64,000 nucleotides of DNA from Singulisphaera sp. GP187 (GCA_945868805.1 CAMBMO010000002.1:159978-223977), one strand, 5' to 3'. Positions 10,301-18,773 are shown, numbered from the stretch's first letter. Translations and numbers: made by a program. The notes: a model not told the origin generated them from the sequence alone.

Positions 10301-10542
10301 AGAAGTACTCGCTGACGATCAGTCCCCAGTACGACCTCGTCGAATCGAACTTCCGTTCCGCATCGGTGGGACTGACACGCACATTTCCAGACTTCTATCT
10401 CTCAATCGGCGCGTCGTTCAATCAGATCGTCGACAACACGACATTTTTCGCTTCGATCCGTATCCCCGGAATCGGAGGAGCGCCAGCCAATTCAATGGCG
10501 AGTTCGGACGGCGACGGTCAGTCCGGATTCGGGCGGCAGTGA
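7393..10542 (+). CDS. lptD: LptD/OstA-like outer-membrane LPS assembly protein
   Basis: About 1050 residues. A signal peptide (ILCIASIACISVESSAQ, cleavage probably after SSA-Q) is followed by OstA/LptA-like periplasmic segments: RLQIEGDVRVKFGGYYFSS near residue 75 and VGIYLEGDVVATDYQYTLRG near 320, then FYWPHIAGSPNQIPLKNL, the LptD hinge-like motif (FYxPY in proteobacteria). The remaining 600 residues are rich in alternating aromatic strands (GLGVKARANIF, GELQAHWNG, FYLEYRYVNTF) and end in a strand typical of an outer-membrane barrel. LptD inserts lipopolysaccharide in the outer leaflet. Starts ATG 7393 or 7396; the TTG at 7384 is less likely. The reverse strand carries an 893-residue shadow ORF. 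Confidence 0.78.
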   Translation: MMRHVVWETARDTARTILCIASIACISVESSAQELRDVPISGQSLGGFVIPIEPVATDIIIDGTRAWAWTVDDTKRLQIEGDVRVKFGGYYFSSTNAVIWINRIPSAGGLINQIAVYFPEAEEPTRRAGLGASGSDLLVTGSTRGEIVLSITMLDEHAPADNPILRRATERVQGYLDSVARGALLRSRPQLDAPVAVVELPLTVGAPVRPPLIEQPPSLATTSQLTDESAIFSPTGTITFSARDTTIETKSDCVMLSNSVRVDYSSPPGVGPVKELQLSADRAVIFLAPKRGASTSSDSGILDAKDVVGIYLEGDVVATDYQYTLRGRRVYYDLALNQAIVMDAVMRTSTRSGVLAYARADEMRQLAAGEFTAVNARVSTSEFFTPHLSVGVQRLTITQQPEEAGGGSYMLGTGATLRANGTPFFYWPHIAGSPNQIPLKNLNIGFQDYQGTIIKSEWDLFDLMGVDKPEPLSEVTLIQEAYTKNAVGLGVKARANIFGATGDIKMTGYYDFQNEEQTAAGGIVTSPDQYRGELQAHWNGKLASDVTLDMQMSIFSDQNFVSVFHWNDYLERREYESSGFLNWQSGNNSLSLLLKYNPNDFLSNAYMIASRPYSVDKFPELAYQRYGESLFGDRATWTQNYSANLMRLQVQSGTPQDLGISSLAFSENPTFAADQNIRDAYNAAGYDDLMRSRLYSRQEIALPLSTGPIKIVPFAHGQVAAYILNNFQDYSTDSSDYRTLVGTGSRFSTELTSNYNSVRSSFLDLNRLHHVIQPTAMLWYGWESNSVLDMPVYDQDVEGVSGAAVAQAGVTNTLQTMRGGPGNWRSVDWVVFNVGAVLDNQGDSMQRQMTDPGTPNQYGLRYAQSPMPSFYSWRPEYSQWGDHIYASGTMQVSDALALYGQGTYLLQDRGNSENSFGLDDLGRGTIGGSIQQSPDVRFYLEYRYVNTFDESGLYPADEFVQGGVEYQVSKKYSLTISPQYDLVESNFRSASVGLTRTFPDFYLSIGASFNQIVDNTTFFASIRIPGIGGAPANSMASSDGDGQSGFGRQ

Positions 10543-10566
10543 GTCGGTCCTGCTCGTTCCGACGAC

Positions 10567-11622
10567 TCATCCACCGAAGAGCGGCGGGATTCCATCGTCA
10601 TCTGTTTGGGATCCTTCGTCGCGGAATGGGACGCCGATGTGCTGCGCCCCCATTCGGGTGATGCGCCTTCCCTGCCGTGTTCGCGCAACGAACCCCGACT
10701 GAAGCAGAAACGGTTCGACGACATCTTCAAGCGTTCCGCCATCCTCGCCGATCGTTGCCGCAAGCGCGTCCACTCCGACTGGACCGCCTTCGTAGACCGT
10801 CGCGAGCGTGCGCAGGTAGCTCCGATCGAGTGCGTCGAGGCCGAGCGCATCGACAGATTCTAATTGCAATGCGGCATCGACGGTCGCCTCGGTCACTCTG
10901 CCGTCTCCACGCACAATCGCGAAGTCGTGCACGCGCCTAAGCAGTCGAAGCGCAACACGTGGCGTGCCACGACTGCGCGATGCGATCATCTCAAGCGCCG
11001 GAACTCCGACACGCCCGACATCCATGATGGTGCACGCGCGCGTCAAGATCGCCAGGAGATCATGCTGCGGATAGAAGCCCAAGTGATGGGTGATTCCGAA
11101 ACGGGTTCGCAACGCCTGCGTCAGCAATCCAGGGCGCGTCGTCGCGCCGATGAGCGTGAATGCCTTCAAGTTGATCGTGACGACTTTTGCGTGCATTCCC
11201 GAATCGACGGTGAAATCGATTCGATAGTCCTCCATCGCGGGATAGATGTACTCCTCAACCGCGGCGGGAAGGCGGTGGATCTCGTCGATGAAGAGCACAT
11301 CGCGATCTTGCATCCTTGTCAATGTCCCGACGAGATCTCCGGCCTTCGTCAGCGCGGGCCCACTCGTCACCGATGCGTGCGAACCCATCTCCGTTGCAAT
11401 CACATGCGCGAGCGTCGTCTTGCCGAGCCCTGGCGGTCCATGCAGGAGGACATGTTCCATCGGCTTGGTTCGCTGACGTGCGGCACGCAACGCGATATCA
11501 AGTCGTTCCTTCAATGCGCTTTGTCCGACGTACTCGGCGAGCGTGCGCGGACGAATCGATGGCGCGACGACTTCCTCGTCAGAAGGTTGCTCTGTCGCAG
11601 ATACGACTCGTTCTTTGGCCAT
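10567..11622 (-). CDS. ruvB: Holliday junction branch migration ATPase RuvB
   Basis: 351 residues, AAA+ motor of the RuvABC complex. Visible: RPRTLAEYVGQ at the N-terminus, Walker A HGPPGLGKTTLAHVIA near residue 65, Walker B LFIDEIHRLP, sensor 1 IGATTRPGLLT, the arginine-finger region LRTRFGI, and the C-terminal winged helix with GGPVGVDALAATIGED and RTRQGRRITRMGAQHIG. The ATG at 11622 has an AAGGG ribosome site. ruvA and ruvC are not adjacent. The gene converges with lptD, leaving a 24-base gap, and is separated from lemA by a TGAG microsatellite. Confidence 0.96.
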   Translation of the reverse strand: MAKERVVSATEQPSDEEVVAPSIRPRTLAEYVGQSALKERLDIALRAARQRTKPMEHVLLHGPPGLGKTTLAHVIATEMGSHASVTSGPALTKAGDLVGTLTRMQDRDVLFIDEIHRLPAAVEEYIYPAMEDYRIDFTVDSGMHAKVVTINLKAFTLIGATTRPGLLTQALRTRFGITHHLGFYPQHDLLAILTRACTIMDVGRVGVPALEMIASRSRGTPRVALRLLRRVHDFAIVRGDGRVTEATVDAALQLESVDALGLDALDRSYLRTLATVYEGGPVGVDALAATIGEDGGTLEDVVEPFLLQSGFVARTRQGRRITRMGAQHIGVPFRDEGSQTDDDGIPPLFGG

Positions 11623-11633
11623 CCGTGCCCTTG

Positions 11634-11655
11634 GAGTGAGTGAGTGAGTGAGTGA
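11634..11655. repeat. (GAGT)n microsatellite between lemA and ruvB
   Basis: Five and a half perfect copies of the tetranucleotide GAGT lie 12 bases upstream of the ruvB start codon, just beyond its ribosome-binding site. Slippage would change the spacing between lemA and ruvB, but not the reading frame of either gene. Confidence 0.9.
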
Positions 11656-11676
11656 CTTCGAGCGAAAGCGTGATTG

Positions 11677-12246
11677 TCAGAACTTCACGACGGGAACAGA
11701 CCGATCGGCCTCGTCTGCCTTGAAAAAATCGAATGCCTTGAACGCAAACATGCCACCAATGATGTTTGCTGGAAACTGGGCAAGGGTCGTGTTGAATGTC
11801 TGCGCAGAACCGTTGTAGCCACCGCGCGAATGGGAGATCCCATTTTCGAGATTCGACAGCTCGCCCTGAAGCTGAAGAAAGTTTTGATTTGCTTTGAGAT
11901 CAGGGTATGCCTCAGCGATCGCCATCAATCGACCGAGCGCTCCAGTGAGCTGACCCTCGGCGGCTGATCTTTCTCCGATGGTTCCCGCATTCATCGCAGA
12001 GGCGCGCGCTTTGATGACAGCTTCGAGCGTCCCCTTCTCGTGCGATGCATATCCCTGCACGGTGCTGACGAGATTTGGAACAAGATCGTGTCGACGTTTC
12101 AATTGCACATCGATTCCGCTGAGCGCACTCTCGGTCGCGACGCGAAGTCGCTGAAGTCCGTTGTAGACCCCCAACACATAGAAGGCGAGGATGATCGCGA
12201 CAACGATCACTCCAACGAGGCCGCCCACAATGATCATTGCACTCAT
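11677..12246 (-). CDS. lemA: LemA family protein
   Basis: 189 residues. One N-terminal transmembrane helix (GGLVGVIVVAIILAFYVLGVYN) is followed by the LemA signature YNGLQRLRVATESALSGIDVQLKRRHDLVPNLV, a long coiled region with AYPDLKANQNFLQLQ, and a C-terminal FNTTLAQFPANIIGGMFAFK. These are the conserved blocks of LemA. The protein is predicted to be membrane-anchored with its helical bundle outside the cytoplasm. Its function is not settled in bacteria. The TPM-domain partner often found beside lemA is absent. Neighbours are ruvB downstream and a HAD phosphatase upstream. Confidence 0.92.
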   Translation of the reverse strand: MSAMIIVGGLVGVIVVAIILAFYVLGVYNGLQRLRVATESALSGIDVQLKRRHDLVPNLVSTVQGYASHEKGTLEAVIKARASAMNAGTIGERSAAEGQLTGALGRLMAIAEAYPDLKANQNFLQLQGELSNLENGISHSRGGYNGSAQTFNTTLAQFPANIIGGMFAFKAFDFFKADEADRSVPVVKF

Positions 12247-12285
12247 ATCGAATACTCCTTCGGCGCTTCGCGCCCAAACCTTCGA

Positions 12286-12996
12286 CTATTCCGGACACGC
12301 GCCGATCAGTGCTTGCTCGAATCGCGACCGATCTCGATAATCCTTCAAGACTTCGCTCGAACCCGCCACTGCAAGGCGCGCGGCGCGATCGCCGTGACCG
12401 ACTCCGACAAAACCGTATCCACCTGACCTTGCGGCTTCGAGATCCCAAACGCCATCACCCACATAGACGACTGGGATGTTAGAGGATTTGTGGTCCGTGC
12501 CATTCGCGCGCCGGACTGCCCAGCGAATGATGTCCACCCGCGCAAAGGCGTGGTCGGCGCATGCGAAGGGCATCCCCGCGAGAGGGATTCCAGCACGCTC
12601 AAGTTTGCACCTCGCGGATGGACCCCAACCTCCAGTGGCGATCGCGACCTGCCATCCCATCGATGGAAGTTGCTGCACGACTTCGCGCGCGCCGCCGACT
12701 TCGGACCAACCATTCGGATCCGTTCGACTTCGTTCGCCGATCAGTTCAATGAACCGCGCGCGAACGGCACGGAAGTCACGACCCGTTGGCGCGCGTCCGC
12801 AATGCGTCTGGATGATTTGACTCAGGATTCCGTTATCAGTGGAGTGTTCGTATGCGCCCCAGTCCGTCGAAATTCCCGTCACTCCAAGCACTTCTCCCAC
12901 CGCTTGTTCGTAACACGACTCGTCGACGGCATTCGTATGTGTCAGCGTTCCATCGATGTCGAATATGACTAATCCATGCCGATCTTGTGCGGACAT
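12286..12996 (-). CDS. HAD superfamily hydrolase (phosphoglycolate-phosphatase-like)
   Basis: 236 residues from ATG 12996 (MSAQDRHGLVIF); a TTG at 13032 would add 12. HAD motif I is VIFDIDGTLTHTN with both catalytic aspartates, motif II is IATGG, a conserved lysine sits in CKLERAG, and motif IV is VYVGDGVWDLEAAR (GDxxxD). The cap region of about 80 helical residues after motif I indicates a C1-cap HAD phosphatase. The substrate is a small phosphorylated metabolite that I cannot specify. It lies between lemA and a secreted hypothetical protein. Confidence 0.8.
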   Translation of the reverse strand: MSAQDRHGLVIFDIDGTLTHTNAVDESCYEQAVGEVLGVTGISTDWGAYEHSTDNGILSQIIQTHCGRAPTGRDFRAVRARFIELIGERSRTDPNGWSEVGGAREVVQQLPSMGWQVAIATGGWGPSARCKLERAGIPLAGMPFACADHAFARVDIIRWAVRRANGTDHKSSNIPVVYVGDGVWDLEAARSGGYGFVGVGHGDRAARLAVAGSSEVLKDYRDRSRFEQALIGACPE

Positions 12997-13049
12997 GACT
13001 TGCAAGGATAGGGAATGGATGCCCATCCGCAAGAGCGAGCGCGAACCGA

Positions 13050-13802
13050 CTATTTGAGTGGCTGTGCAGGAGTTGGGGGCGTCGCCGGCGCAGTTGGCAC
13101 CGCAATGCCCGTGACTTCATCGGGCGACCATCGAGCAATCATCGTCCGCGCCATTTCGACCAGCGCATCGCGATTGTCAATTCGCACGACTCGCGAGGAC
13201 GATGCGATCGCTGCCTGAACTTGCTCGACCGGTATCGCTTCAATTCCGATCCTGTTCGCGAGAACTGCTTCGGACTTCAACACCGCGCCATCAACCGATT
13301 CGGGTAGTTGCGGCGTACCGAACCAGACGCGCAATCCATTGAGAGTGCGCGCGGGGGAACCTTGCTCTTGAACTGGAGATGGAATGAAGCAGACCCGGTG
13401 TCCGCTCGCCGAGCCATGATTGAACCACTCGACAGACTCAACCCAATCTTCGCCACTTGCGATCAGCAACGGCTCCGCGACTGCACGCGGGGCAAGCACC
13501 GCCACATCCGCGCGAATCACCAAGAGCCACCCCGACGCGATCTGTGGGTGCTCCTTTCGAAAATCGGTGGCGTAAGTCTCGCTGAGCGATACGGGCTGGA
13601 GCGAAACGACTCGTGGAACCGTCGCAATCGATGGAGTCGGCGCAAGTGCAGGCAGGGTCGCCGCGGAATTGCCCTGCGCCGATCCAGCATTCTGCTTAGA
13701 CGTATGCCCAGACGCGTGCCCAGACGAAGCATCGGCGATGACAATCGCCATCAAGCTCAAGCTCGCCATGCGCACCATCCGAGTTGTGATTCCTGCACTC
13801 AT
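13050..13802 (-). CDS. Hypothetical secreted protein
   Basis: 250 residues. A signal peptide is likely (MVRMASLSLMAIVIADASSGHA, cleavage near SGHA-SGH). A 40-residue Ala/Ser/Pro/Thr-rich linker follows, then a compact domain of about 150 residues (SGWLLVIRADVAVLAPRAVA, SVEWFNHGSASGHRVCFIPS, LRVWFGTPQLPESVDGAVL), and a Pro/Ala-rich tail. I do not recognise the family. The gene is 6 bases downstream of the truncated hydrolase remnant and may have been its operon partner. Confidence 0.6.
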   Translation of the reverse strand: MSAGITTRMVRMASLSLMAIVIADASSGHASGHTSKQNAGSAQGNSAATLPALAPTPSIATVPRVVSLQPVSLSETYATDFRKEHPQIASGWLLVIRADVAVLAPRAVAEPLLIASGEDWVESVEWFNHGSASGHRVCFIPSPVQEQGSPARTLNGLRVWFGTPQLPESVDGAVLKSEAVLANRIGIEAIPVEQVQAAIASSSRVVRIDNRDALVEMARTMIARWSPDEVTGIAVPTAPATPPTPAQPLK

Positions 13803-13808
13803 CGTTCG

Positions 13809-14733
13809 CTACTCCTTTGTGAATTGAAGGTCATCCATTATAAACCGACCGAGTGACGATCCAAAGGACCCTCCAACCTCGATTCGCACACTGGAAATCA
13901 TCGACAACTTGAGACCAGTTCCGCCACCTTGAAAATCTCGCAATCGAAGCCGAATCGTTCTAAAATCGTTTTGCCAACCTAACCCCGAACCATCGCCGAT
14001 GCGTTGATATGGTTGATTGACGGCTTCCCCTTGTGCTGACGAGGACACACGCGCCTCGATCCCGAGGGCATCCCGCAAGATGATCGAAAAATTGGCTCCT
14101 CCGTTGAGCGCAACCGTATTGGGATGTCGTGTGCCTTGGGCAACCCGGAGTTCGACGAAGTCCATCGCCGACATGTCGGTCATCGATGCGGGCACCGTCC
14201 ATTCCATGCGCTGATTCGAATTCCAATCCCACGCGACCATCTTTTGGCTATCGGTCGAGAGTGCGCGAACTGATCCATTGTGGGGATTCGTCGCGAGCCA
14301 CGTGTATGTCGCGTCAGTATCTTTCGCGGCCGCCTCTGAAATGTTGGTCACAGTCGATACCACCGTGCCACCAGAACTCGAGAGAGAGGTCGAACTCTGG
14401 GTCTGAAAACTGTCGATCACTTTAACACTTGCCGAGGCGGGTACGACCATTTCCTTCACCAGAATCGTGGAGTCCGCGACGACCGGCGGTCGCAAAGTCG
14501 AACCTGGACGCCACATGAATTCTTTCATCGGAGTTTCCGTCTCGATGTGAAACTTGAGCCCCGCGAGGATGAATGCCTTCGCCACCGCCTGCGCTCCTTC
14601 GTTCCCAATGGCGGACTCCGCTGGACCCGTGAAGTCAGACCAACCACAGCAAGTGAAGTCATTGTGGTCCGCGCCATGAATGTAGACCGTGTTGCGAAAT
14701 CCGACGGATCGTTCCGCGATGGCACTAGATGCG
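13809..14733 (-). pseudogene. 5'-truncated alpha/beta-hydrolase-like gene (C-terminal half only)
   Basis: The ORF track begins at GTG 14585, but the same frame stays open upstream, and translating it back to the stop of the Lon-domain gene gives NTVYIHGADHNDF, then GWSDFTGPAESAIGNEGAQA running directly into the ORF. The GADHNDF block resembles the late catalytic-histidine region (GANHNxF) of secreted chlorophyllase-like hydrolases. No ATG, GTG or TTG start exists in this frame upstream, and the nucleophile part is missing: a 24-base-scale junction with the Lon gene has replaced the first half. The remaining 258 residues form a beta-rich domain (LRLRDFQGGGTGLKLSMISS, SLGRFIMDDLQFTKE). A shortened product from GTG 14585 is conceivable, but it would lack an active site and a signal peptide. 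Confidence 0.65.
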
Positions 14734-14734
14734 C

Positions 14735-15445
14735 TCAGTTCCAGCTCACGCCTCTTGGCGTTTCTCGTCCGAGTTGCTCTTCCGCTTTCGCAATGAAACG
14801 GTCGGTCCGATGCAAATCGGTCCAGATGAGCTTGGCACGTTCGAGCGCATCGCTCTCGGAGAGAATTTGATATCGCAGTTCATCGTCCTTGACGAGCGCG
14901 AATGCGACAAGCTCCATCGCGCCGTGATGGGAAAGTTCCTTGCGCTCGATCCACTCGAGAACAGCTCTGGCACTTTGCATTCGCTGAAAACGCAATCCGG
15001 AGAGCAGTGATTTCACTTCGTCGCGAACGCGCTTCAATCCTGGAACGACCAGCGTCGGATCTTCGATCGGTCGAACAATCGCCTCGCGGTATAAGCGTGG
15101 TCCTGACGGTTCGTCGAGTCGCTCAATCGCCGCACGGCAGAGTCCCTGGAGCACGATGTCATACCGACCATCACCGTGGGCACGGTGCTGAACGATGTGA
15201 GCCACACAGACAACCTTGCGAAGCGGAGGGTTGCGTTGCGAGCCCTTCGCGATGGGACTGATCGATGCAAGCGCGAGCGGCTTCGTTCCCGTCGAAGCGG
15301 ACCCACGAAGCGCATGCTGGATCATCTGCCGATAACGCGGTTCGAAAATCTGGAGCGGAAGTGCTGTGTGCGGCAAGAGCACGACTCCCGGCAATGGAAA
15401 AATCGCGACTGGTTCTGCGAAATTGATTGAGATCATTTCCGGCAT
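14735..15445 (-). CDS. LON peptidase substrate-binding domain protein
   Basis: 236 residues from ATG 15445 (MPEMISINF); ATG 15436 is as good, and the ORF-track start at 15547 adds unlikely sequence. The N-terminal Lon domain is recognisable by IFPLPGVVLLPHTALPLQIFEPRYRQM and later VCVAHIVQHRAHGDGRYDIVLQG. There is no AAA+ or protease domain, so this is the stand-alone LonSB type (YcaC/PUB-like), whose role is unknown. The stop codon is immediately followed by the remnant of the truncated hydrolase gene. It is divergent from the zinc-ribbon membrane protein. Confidence 0.85.
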   Translation of the reverse strand: MPEMISINFAEPVAIFPLPGVVLLPHTALPLQIFEPRYRQMIQHALRGSASTGTKPLALASISPIAKGSQRNPPLRKVVCVAHIVQHRAHGDGRYDIVLQGLCRAAIERLDEPSGPRLYREAIVRPIEDPTLVVPGLKRVRDEVKSLLSGLRFQRMQSARAVLEWIERKELSHHGAMELVAFALVKDDELRYQILSESDALERAKLIWTDLHRTDRFIAKAEEQLGRETPRGVSWN

Positions 15446-15578
15446 CGCACCCAATGGTATTCCACAGTACTTTAGAAAGTCAGAAGATTCAGACGAGTTC
15501 GGGCAATTCATCGCCCCAAACCCGACTCTCCCGCCCGCAGCTTCCAACGCACCTCCCGCTCGCGGATAACCTCAAAGC

Positions 15579-16496
15579 ATGCCTGAGCAGATGACTGCCG
15601 TGACACATGATCTGCGCTGCGTGAAGTGCGGATTTGTCCTGCGCGGACTCCCAGTGACTGGGTACTGCCCAGACTGCAACACAATCGTGATGCATACGCT
15701 CGTCGAGACGATCGATATTCCATCGCAAGCCCTCGCACGCCCGATTCACGCCCGTCGCGTGGCACGGGCGATGCTCGCTGTCGCCGTCGGCATCCTCCTC
15801 TGGACCGTCGGGACGACCGCTCCGATGATCTCCCGCGGAATTCTCGTCGCCTTCGGATCGTCAGTTCCGGGCGAAGGTGCATTCGCCGATCGGCTGGGAG
15901 TGATCGTTGGATTCTTGGGGGTCCTGATGATGACGATCGGTTCGTTGCAATTGACTCGCCGCGACGACAAGATCCTGCGATCAGAAACCGGAAGAGCGGA
16001 TCGCTGGCTTTTGACCGGGGTCGGCATCTGGATCGTCGCAGCTGGCGCATCGGTCGCCGACATCGCCTTCGGCTTTCGCGCGATCACGCGACTCTCCGCT
16101 GACGGACCCTGGTTTGCATGTCTGGCGGTCGAACTCATCGGAGCGACGATCGCATCAGTGGGACTGCGAAAGTTCACGACCGTCCTCGGCAGAAGGTGCA
16201 GACGGTTTCGGCACGCGGGGAACGCGCGGCAATCGATCGAGACGATGGTGGTCGCGGGGGCGATCGCATTGGTCGCCGCGTTGGGGGGCGAGATCCTGCC
16301 TCGGTTGGACTATCCAGATGCCGCATTCGTGGCGCGGATCGTGTCCTTCATTACGGGTGGCCTCCTCCTCATGGGAGCGATTTATCTGGTGATCAACTTT
16401 GGATGGATCCACCGGATTCTTTCCAATCCTCCACCTCAACTCGAAGATGTCGTGCGGGTCGTCCTCCCGCTCGGCGAGCGCGATTGCGCAAACTGA
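15579..16496 (+). CDS. Zinc-ribbon multi-pass membrane protein, hypothetical
   Basis: 305 residues. The N-terminus holds a zinc ribbon, LRCVKCGFVLRGLPVTGYCPDCN, with two CxxC pairs. It is followed by about seven hydrophobic segments (MLAVAVGILLWTVGTTAPMI, VIVGFLGVLMMTIGSLQL, WLLTGVGIWIVAAGASVAD, MVVAGAIALVAALGGEIL, IVSFITGGLLLMGAIYLVIN). Proteins of this layout are common in planctomycetes, but I know no function for them. The gene sits upstream of groEL1 on the same strand with a 190-base gap that contains its own promoter-like signal, so it is probably not in the chaperone operon. Confidence 0.65.
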   Translation: MPEQMTAVTHDLRCVKCGFVLRGLPVTGYCPDCNTIVMHTLVETIDIPSQALARPIHARRVARAMLAVAVGILLWTVGTTAPMISRGILVAFGSSVPGEGAFADRLGVIVGFLGVLMMTIGSLQLTRRDDKILRSETGRADRWLLTGVGIWIVAAGASVADIAFGFRAITRLSADGPWFACLAVELIGATIASVGLRKFTTVLGRRCRRFRHAGNARQSIETMVVAGAIALVAALGGEILPRLDYPDAAFVARIVSFITGGLLLMGAIYLVINFGWIHRILSNPPPQLEDVVRVVLPLGERDCAN

Positions 16497-16608
16497 GTCA
16501 TTGAAGTTCGTCCCCTGCCTCTTTGGCATACCCCGGATTGGGATGGCGATTCTCGAGCCCCACGCGCTATTCGAGCCACTCTGAGAACATTCGAGAGACG
16601 TCTTCGAC

Positions 16609-16624
16609 TGGCATGCAATTTGCT
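16609..16624 (+). promoter_or_regulatory. Sigma-54 (RpoN)-type promoter candidate for groEL1
   Basis: TGGCATGCAATTTGCT matches the -24/-12 consensus TGGCAC(G)-N4-TTGC(A/T), with both invariant dinucleotides GG and GC at the required spacing. It ends 62 bases before the groEL1 start codon. No CIRCE inverted repeat is visible in the 190-base gap. RpoN use has not been shown here, and chance occurrence cannot be excluded. Confidence 0.4.
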
Positions 16625-16686
16625 CTGCTGTCCACTTCGTTTCGTCTACAAGGCATAGATCCCGAACCACTCAGCTGGAGAACACC

Positions 16687-18399
16687 ATGGCAGTCAAGGA
16701 CCTCACATTTGATACTCAAGCCCGCAAGCAACTCCTCGCAGGCGTCGAGAAACTCGCATCGGCAGTCAAGAGCACACTTGGCCCGCGGGGTCGCAACGCA
16801 GTGCTCGACAAGAGTTGGGGCGGACCATCGGTGACCAAGGACGGCGTGACCGTCGCGGAAGAGATCGAACTCCGAAACAAAATCGAAAATATGGGCGCGA
16901 AGCTCGTGAAGGAAGCCGCATCCAAGACTTCTGACGATGCTGGCGACGGAACGACAACAGCGACTGTGCTCGCCGAGGCGCTCTTCCGCAGCGGATTGAA
17001 GTTCATCGCGGCCGGAGCGGACGCGAATGCGCTCGTGCGCGGAATGCGCAAGGCAGTGATGCATGTCACCGAGACAATCTCCGCGATGGCAAAGCCCGTC
17101 GCCAATGTGAACGGCGGAATTGAAAATGTAGCGACGATCAGCGCGAACAACGACACCGAAGTCGGAGCGATCATGGCCGACGCGTTTGAAAAAGTTGGCA
17201 AGGACGGCGTCATCACCGTTGAAGAAGGAAAGGGACGCGACACGATCGTCGACGTTGTCGAAGGCATGCGATTCGACCGCGGATACCTCAGCGCCAACTT
17301 TGTGACGGATACCGAAAAGATGGAAGTCGTCTTCGAGAAGGCACTCATCCTGATCCACGAAGACAAGATCGACTCGGTCACGAAGCTTGTGCCATTCCTC
17401 GAGAAAGTCATGGAGTCAAAGCGGCCACTTCTTATCGTCGCAGAAGACATCACTGGAGAAGCGCTCACAACGCTCGTCATCAACAAGATGCGAGGCGTTC
17501 TCAATGTCTGCGCAGTGAAGGCTCCCGGGTACGGAGATCGTCGCAAGGCGATGCTCGAAGACCTTGCGATTCTCACGGGGGCGACCGCGATTATGAAGGA
17601 TCTCGGCATCGAGCTCGACAAGGTCGAACTCAAGCAACTTGGACAGGTGAAGAAGATCACCGTTGACAGCGACAACACGACAATTGCAGAAGGCGCTGGA
17701 AGCACCAAGAGCATTCAGGGTCGTTGCGCACAGATTCGCAGCGAGATCGAGCGAACTGATTCCGATTACGACCGCGAGAAGCTTCAAGAACGCTTGGCAA
17801 AGCTTGCTGGCGGAATCGCGCAGATCAAGGTCGGCGCAAGCAGCGAAACTGAACTCAAGGAGAAGAAGAGTCGCGTCGAAGACGCGCTCCACGCGACACG
17901 AGCAGCAGTTGCAGAGGGTGTCGTCGCTGGCGGAGGCTTGTCCTACATCCGCGCGATCCCCGGACTGAAAAAGGTCCGAGCCGAATGCATCGGAGACGAG
18001 TGCTTTGGAGTCGACACCGTTGCCGAAGCACTGGTTGTTCCACTGCGAACCATCGCTGACAATGCCGGCGAGCGCGGGACAGTCGTCGTATCAAAGGTCT
18101 CCGAGATGAAGGGCTCCGAGGGCTTCAACGCGCTCACTCGCACCTACGGCGATCTTTTCAAGCAAGGCGTCATCACTCCAGCCAAGGTCGATCGAAGTGC
18201 GCTGCAGAACGCAGCAAGCGTCGCTGGACTTTTGCTCGTGACCGATTCGACCATCACCGAAGCTCCGAAGGCAAAGGATGACGCCAAGGGTGGCCATGGA
18301 CATGGTCATGACCATGGTGGCGGCATGGGTGGCATGGGTGGCATGGGTGGCATGGGCGGCATGGGTGGCATGGGTGGCATGGGTGGCATGGATTTCTGA
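16687..18399 (+). CDS. groEL: Chaperonin GroEL, copy 1 (GGM/His-tailed)
   Basis: 570 residues; 60-kDa chaperonin subunit that folds proteins in an ATP-driven double ring with GroES. Signatures: [46 protein letters not shown] (nucleotide site), [21 protein letters not shown] and [18 protein letters not shown]. The C-terminus is elaborate: [16 protein letters not shown] followed by further GGM repeats and a final DF. The GGM tail is the form expected in the cavity of housekeeping GroEL; the GHGHGHDH stretch is a potential metal-binding addition. A sigma-54-like site lies upstream. It is followed by groES 39 bases later. Confidence 0.97.
   Translation: MAVKDLTFDTQARKQLLAGVEKLASAVKSTLGPRGRNAVLDKSWGGPSVTKDGVTVAEEIELRNKIENMGAKLVKEAASKTSDDAGDGTTTATVLAEALFRSGLKFIAAGADANALVRGMRKAVMHVTETISAMAKPVANVNGGIENVATISANNDTEVGAIMADAFEKVGKDGVITVEEGKGRDTIVDVVEGMRFDRGYLSANFVTDTEKMEVVFEKALILIHEDKIDSVTKLVPFLEKVMESKRPLLIVAEDITGEALTTLVINKMRGVLNVCAVKAPGYGDRRKAMLEDLAILTGATAIMKDLGIELDKVELKQLGQVKKITVDSDNTTIAEGAGSTKSIQGRCAQIRSEIERTDSDYDREKLQERLAKLAGGIAQIKVGASSETELKEKKSRVEDALHATRAAVAEGVVAGGGLSYIRAIPGLKKVRAECIGDECFGVDTVAEALVVPLRTIADNAGERGTVVVSKVSEMKGSEGFNALTRTYGDLFKQGVITPAKVDRSALQNAASVAGLLLVTDSTITEAPKAKDDAKGGHGHGHDHGGGMGGMGGMGGMGGMGGMGGMGGMDF
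18322..18393 (+). repeat. 9-bp coding repeat for the GroEL1 GGM tail
   Basis: Eight tandem copies of GGCATGGGT (one with a C for T, the last one degenerate) encode the GMG periods of the GroEL1 tail. It is in frame, so slippage changes only tail length. Confidence 0.9.
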
Positions 18400-18438
18400 T
18401 CGATCAACAACAACACTTTTCACACTGGAGATTTACAA

Positions 18439-18741
18439 ATGAGTCAAATGAACACAGTTCGACCTCTCGAAGACCGCATCGTTGTCAAACCACTCGACGC
18501 AGAGACGAAAACCGCGTCGGGCATCTTTCTTCCCGAATCTGCGAAAGAGAAACCAATGCAGGGGAAGGTTATTTCCGTCGGTCCAGGCAAGCTGATGGAA
18601 AACGGCACTCGCCTCGCACCAACAGTCCGCAAGGGCGACACCGTCGTTTACGGCAAGTACTCCGGCACTGAAATCGAGATCAAGAGCGTGACTCACCTCA
18701 TCATTCGCGAGAGCGAATTGCTCGGCATCATCGACGGCTGA
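18439..18741 (+). CDS. groES: Co-chaperonin GroES
   Basis: 100 residues; seven-subunit lid of GroEL. Conserved: VRPLEDRIVVKPLDAETKTA, the mobile loop TASGIFLPESAKEKPMQG (GroEL contact IFLP), VISVGPGKL, VRKGDTVVYGKYSGTEI and LLGIIDG at the end. A GGAG ribosome site lies 12 bases before the start. It is placed between two groEL genes, the reverse of the usual groES-groEL order for copy 1, so a single groES may serve both chaperonins. Confidence 0.97.
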   Translation: MSQMNTVRPLEDRIVVKPLDAETKTASGIFLPESAKEKPMQGKVISVGPGKLMENGTRLAPTVRKGDTVVYGKYSGTEIEIKSVTHLIIRESELLGIIDG

Positions 18742-18773
18742 TCGCACCCTCTCACAGAGACAGGAAAACACAT

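Noticed and set aside
16497-16686. CIRCE operator ahead of groEL1
   Set aside because: No TTAGCACTC-N9-GAGTGCTAA-like inverted repeat found.
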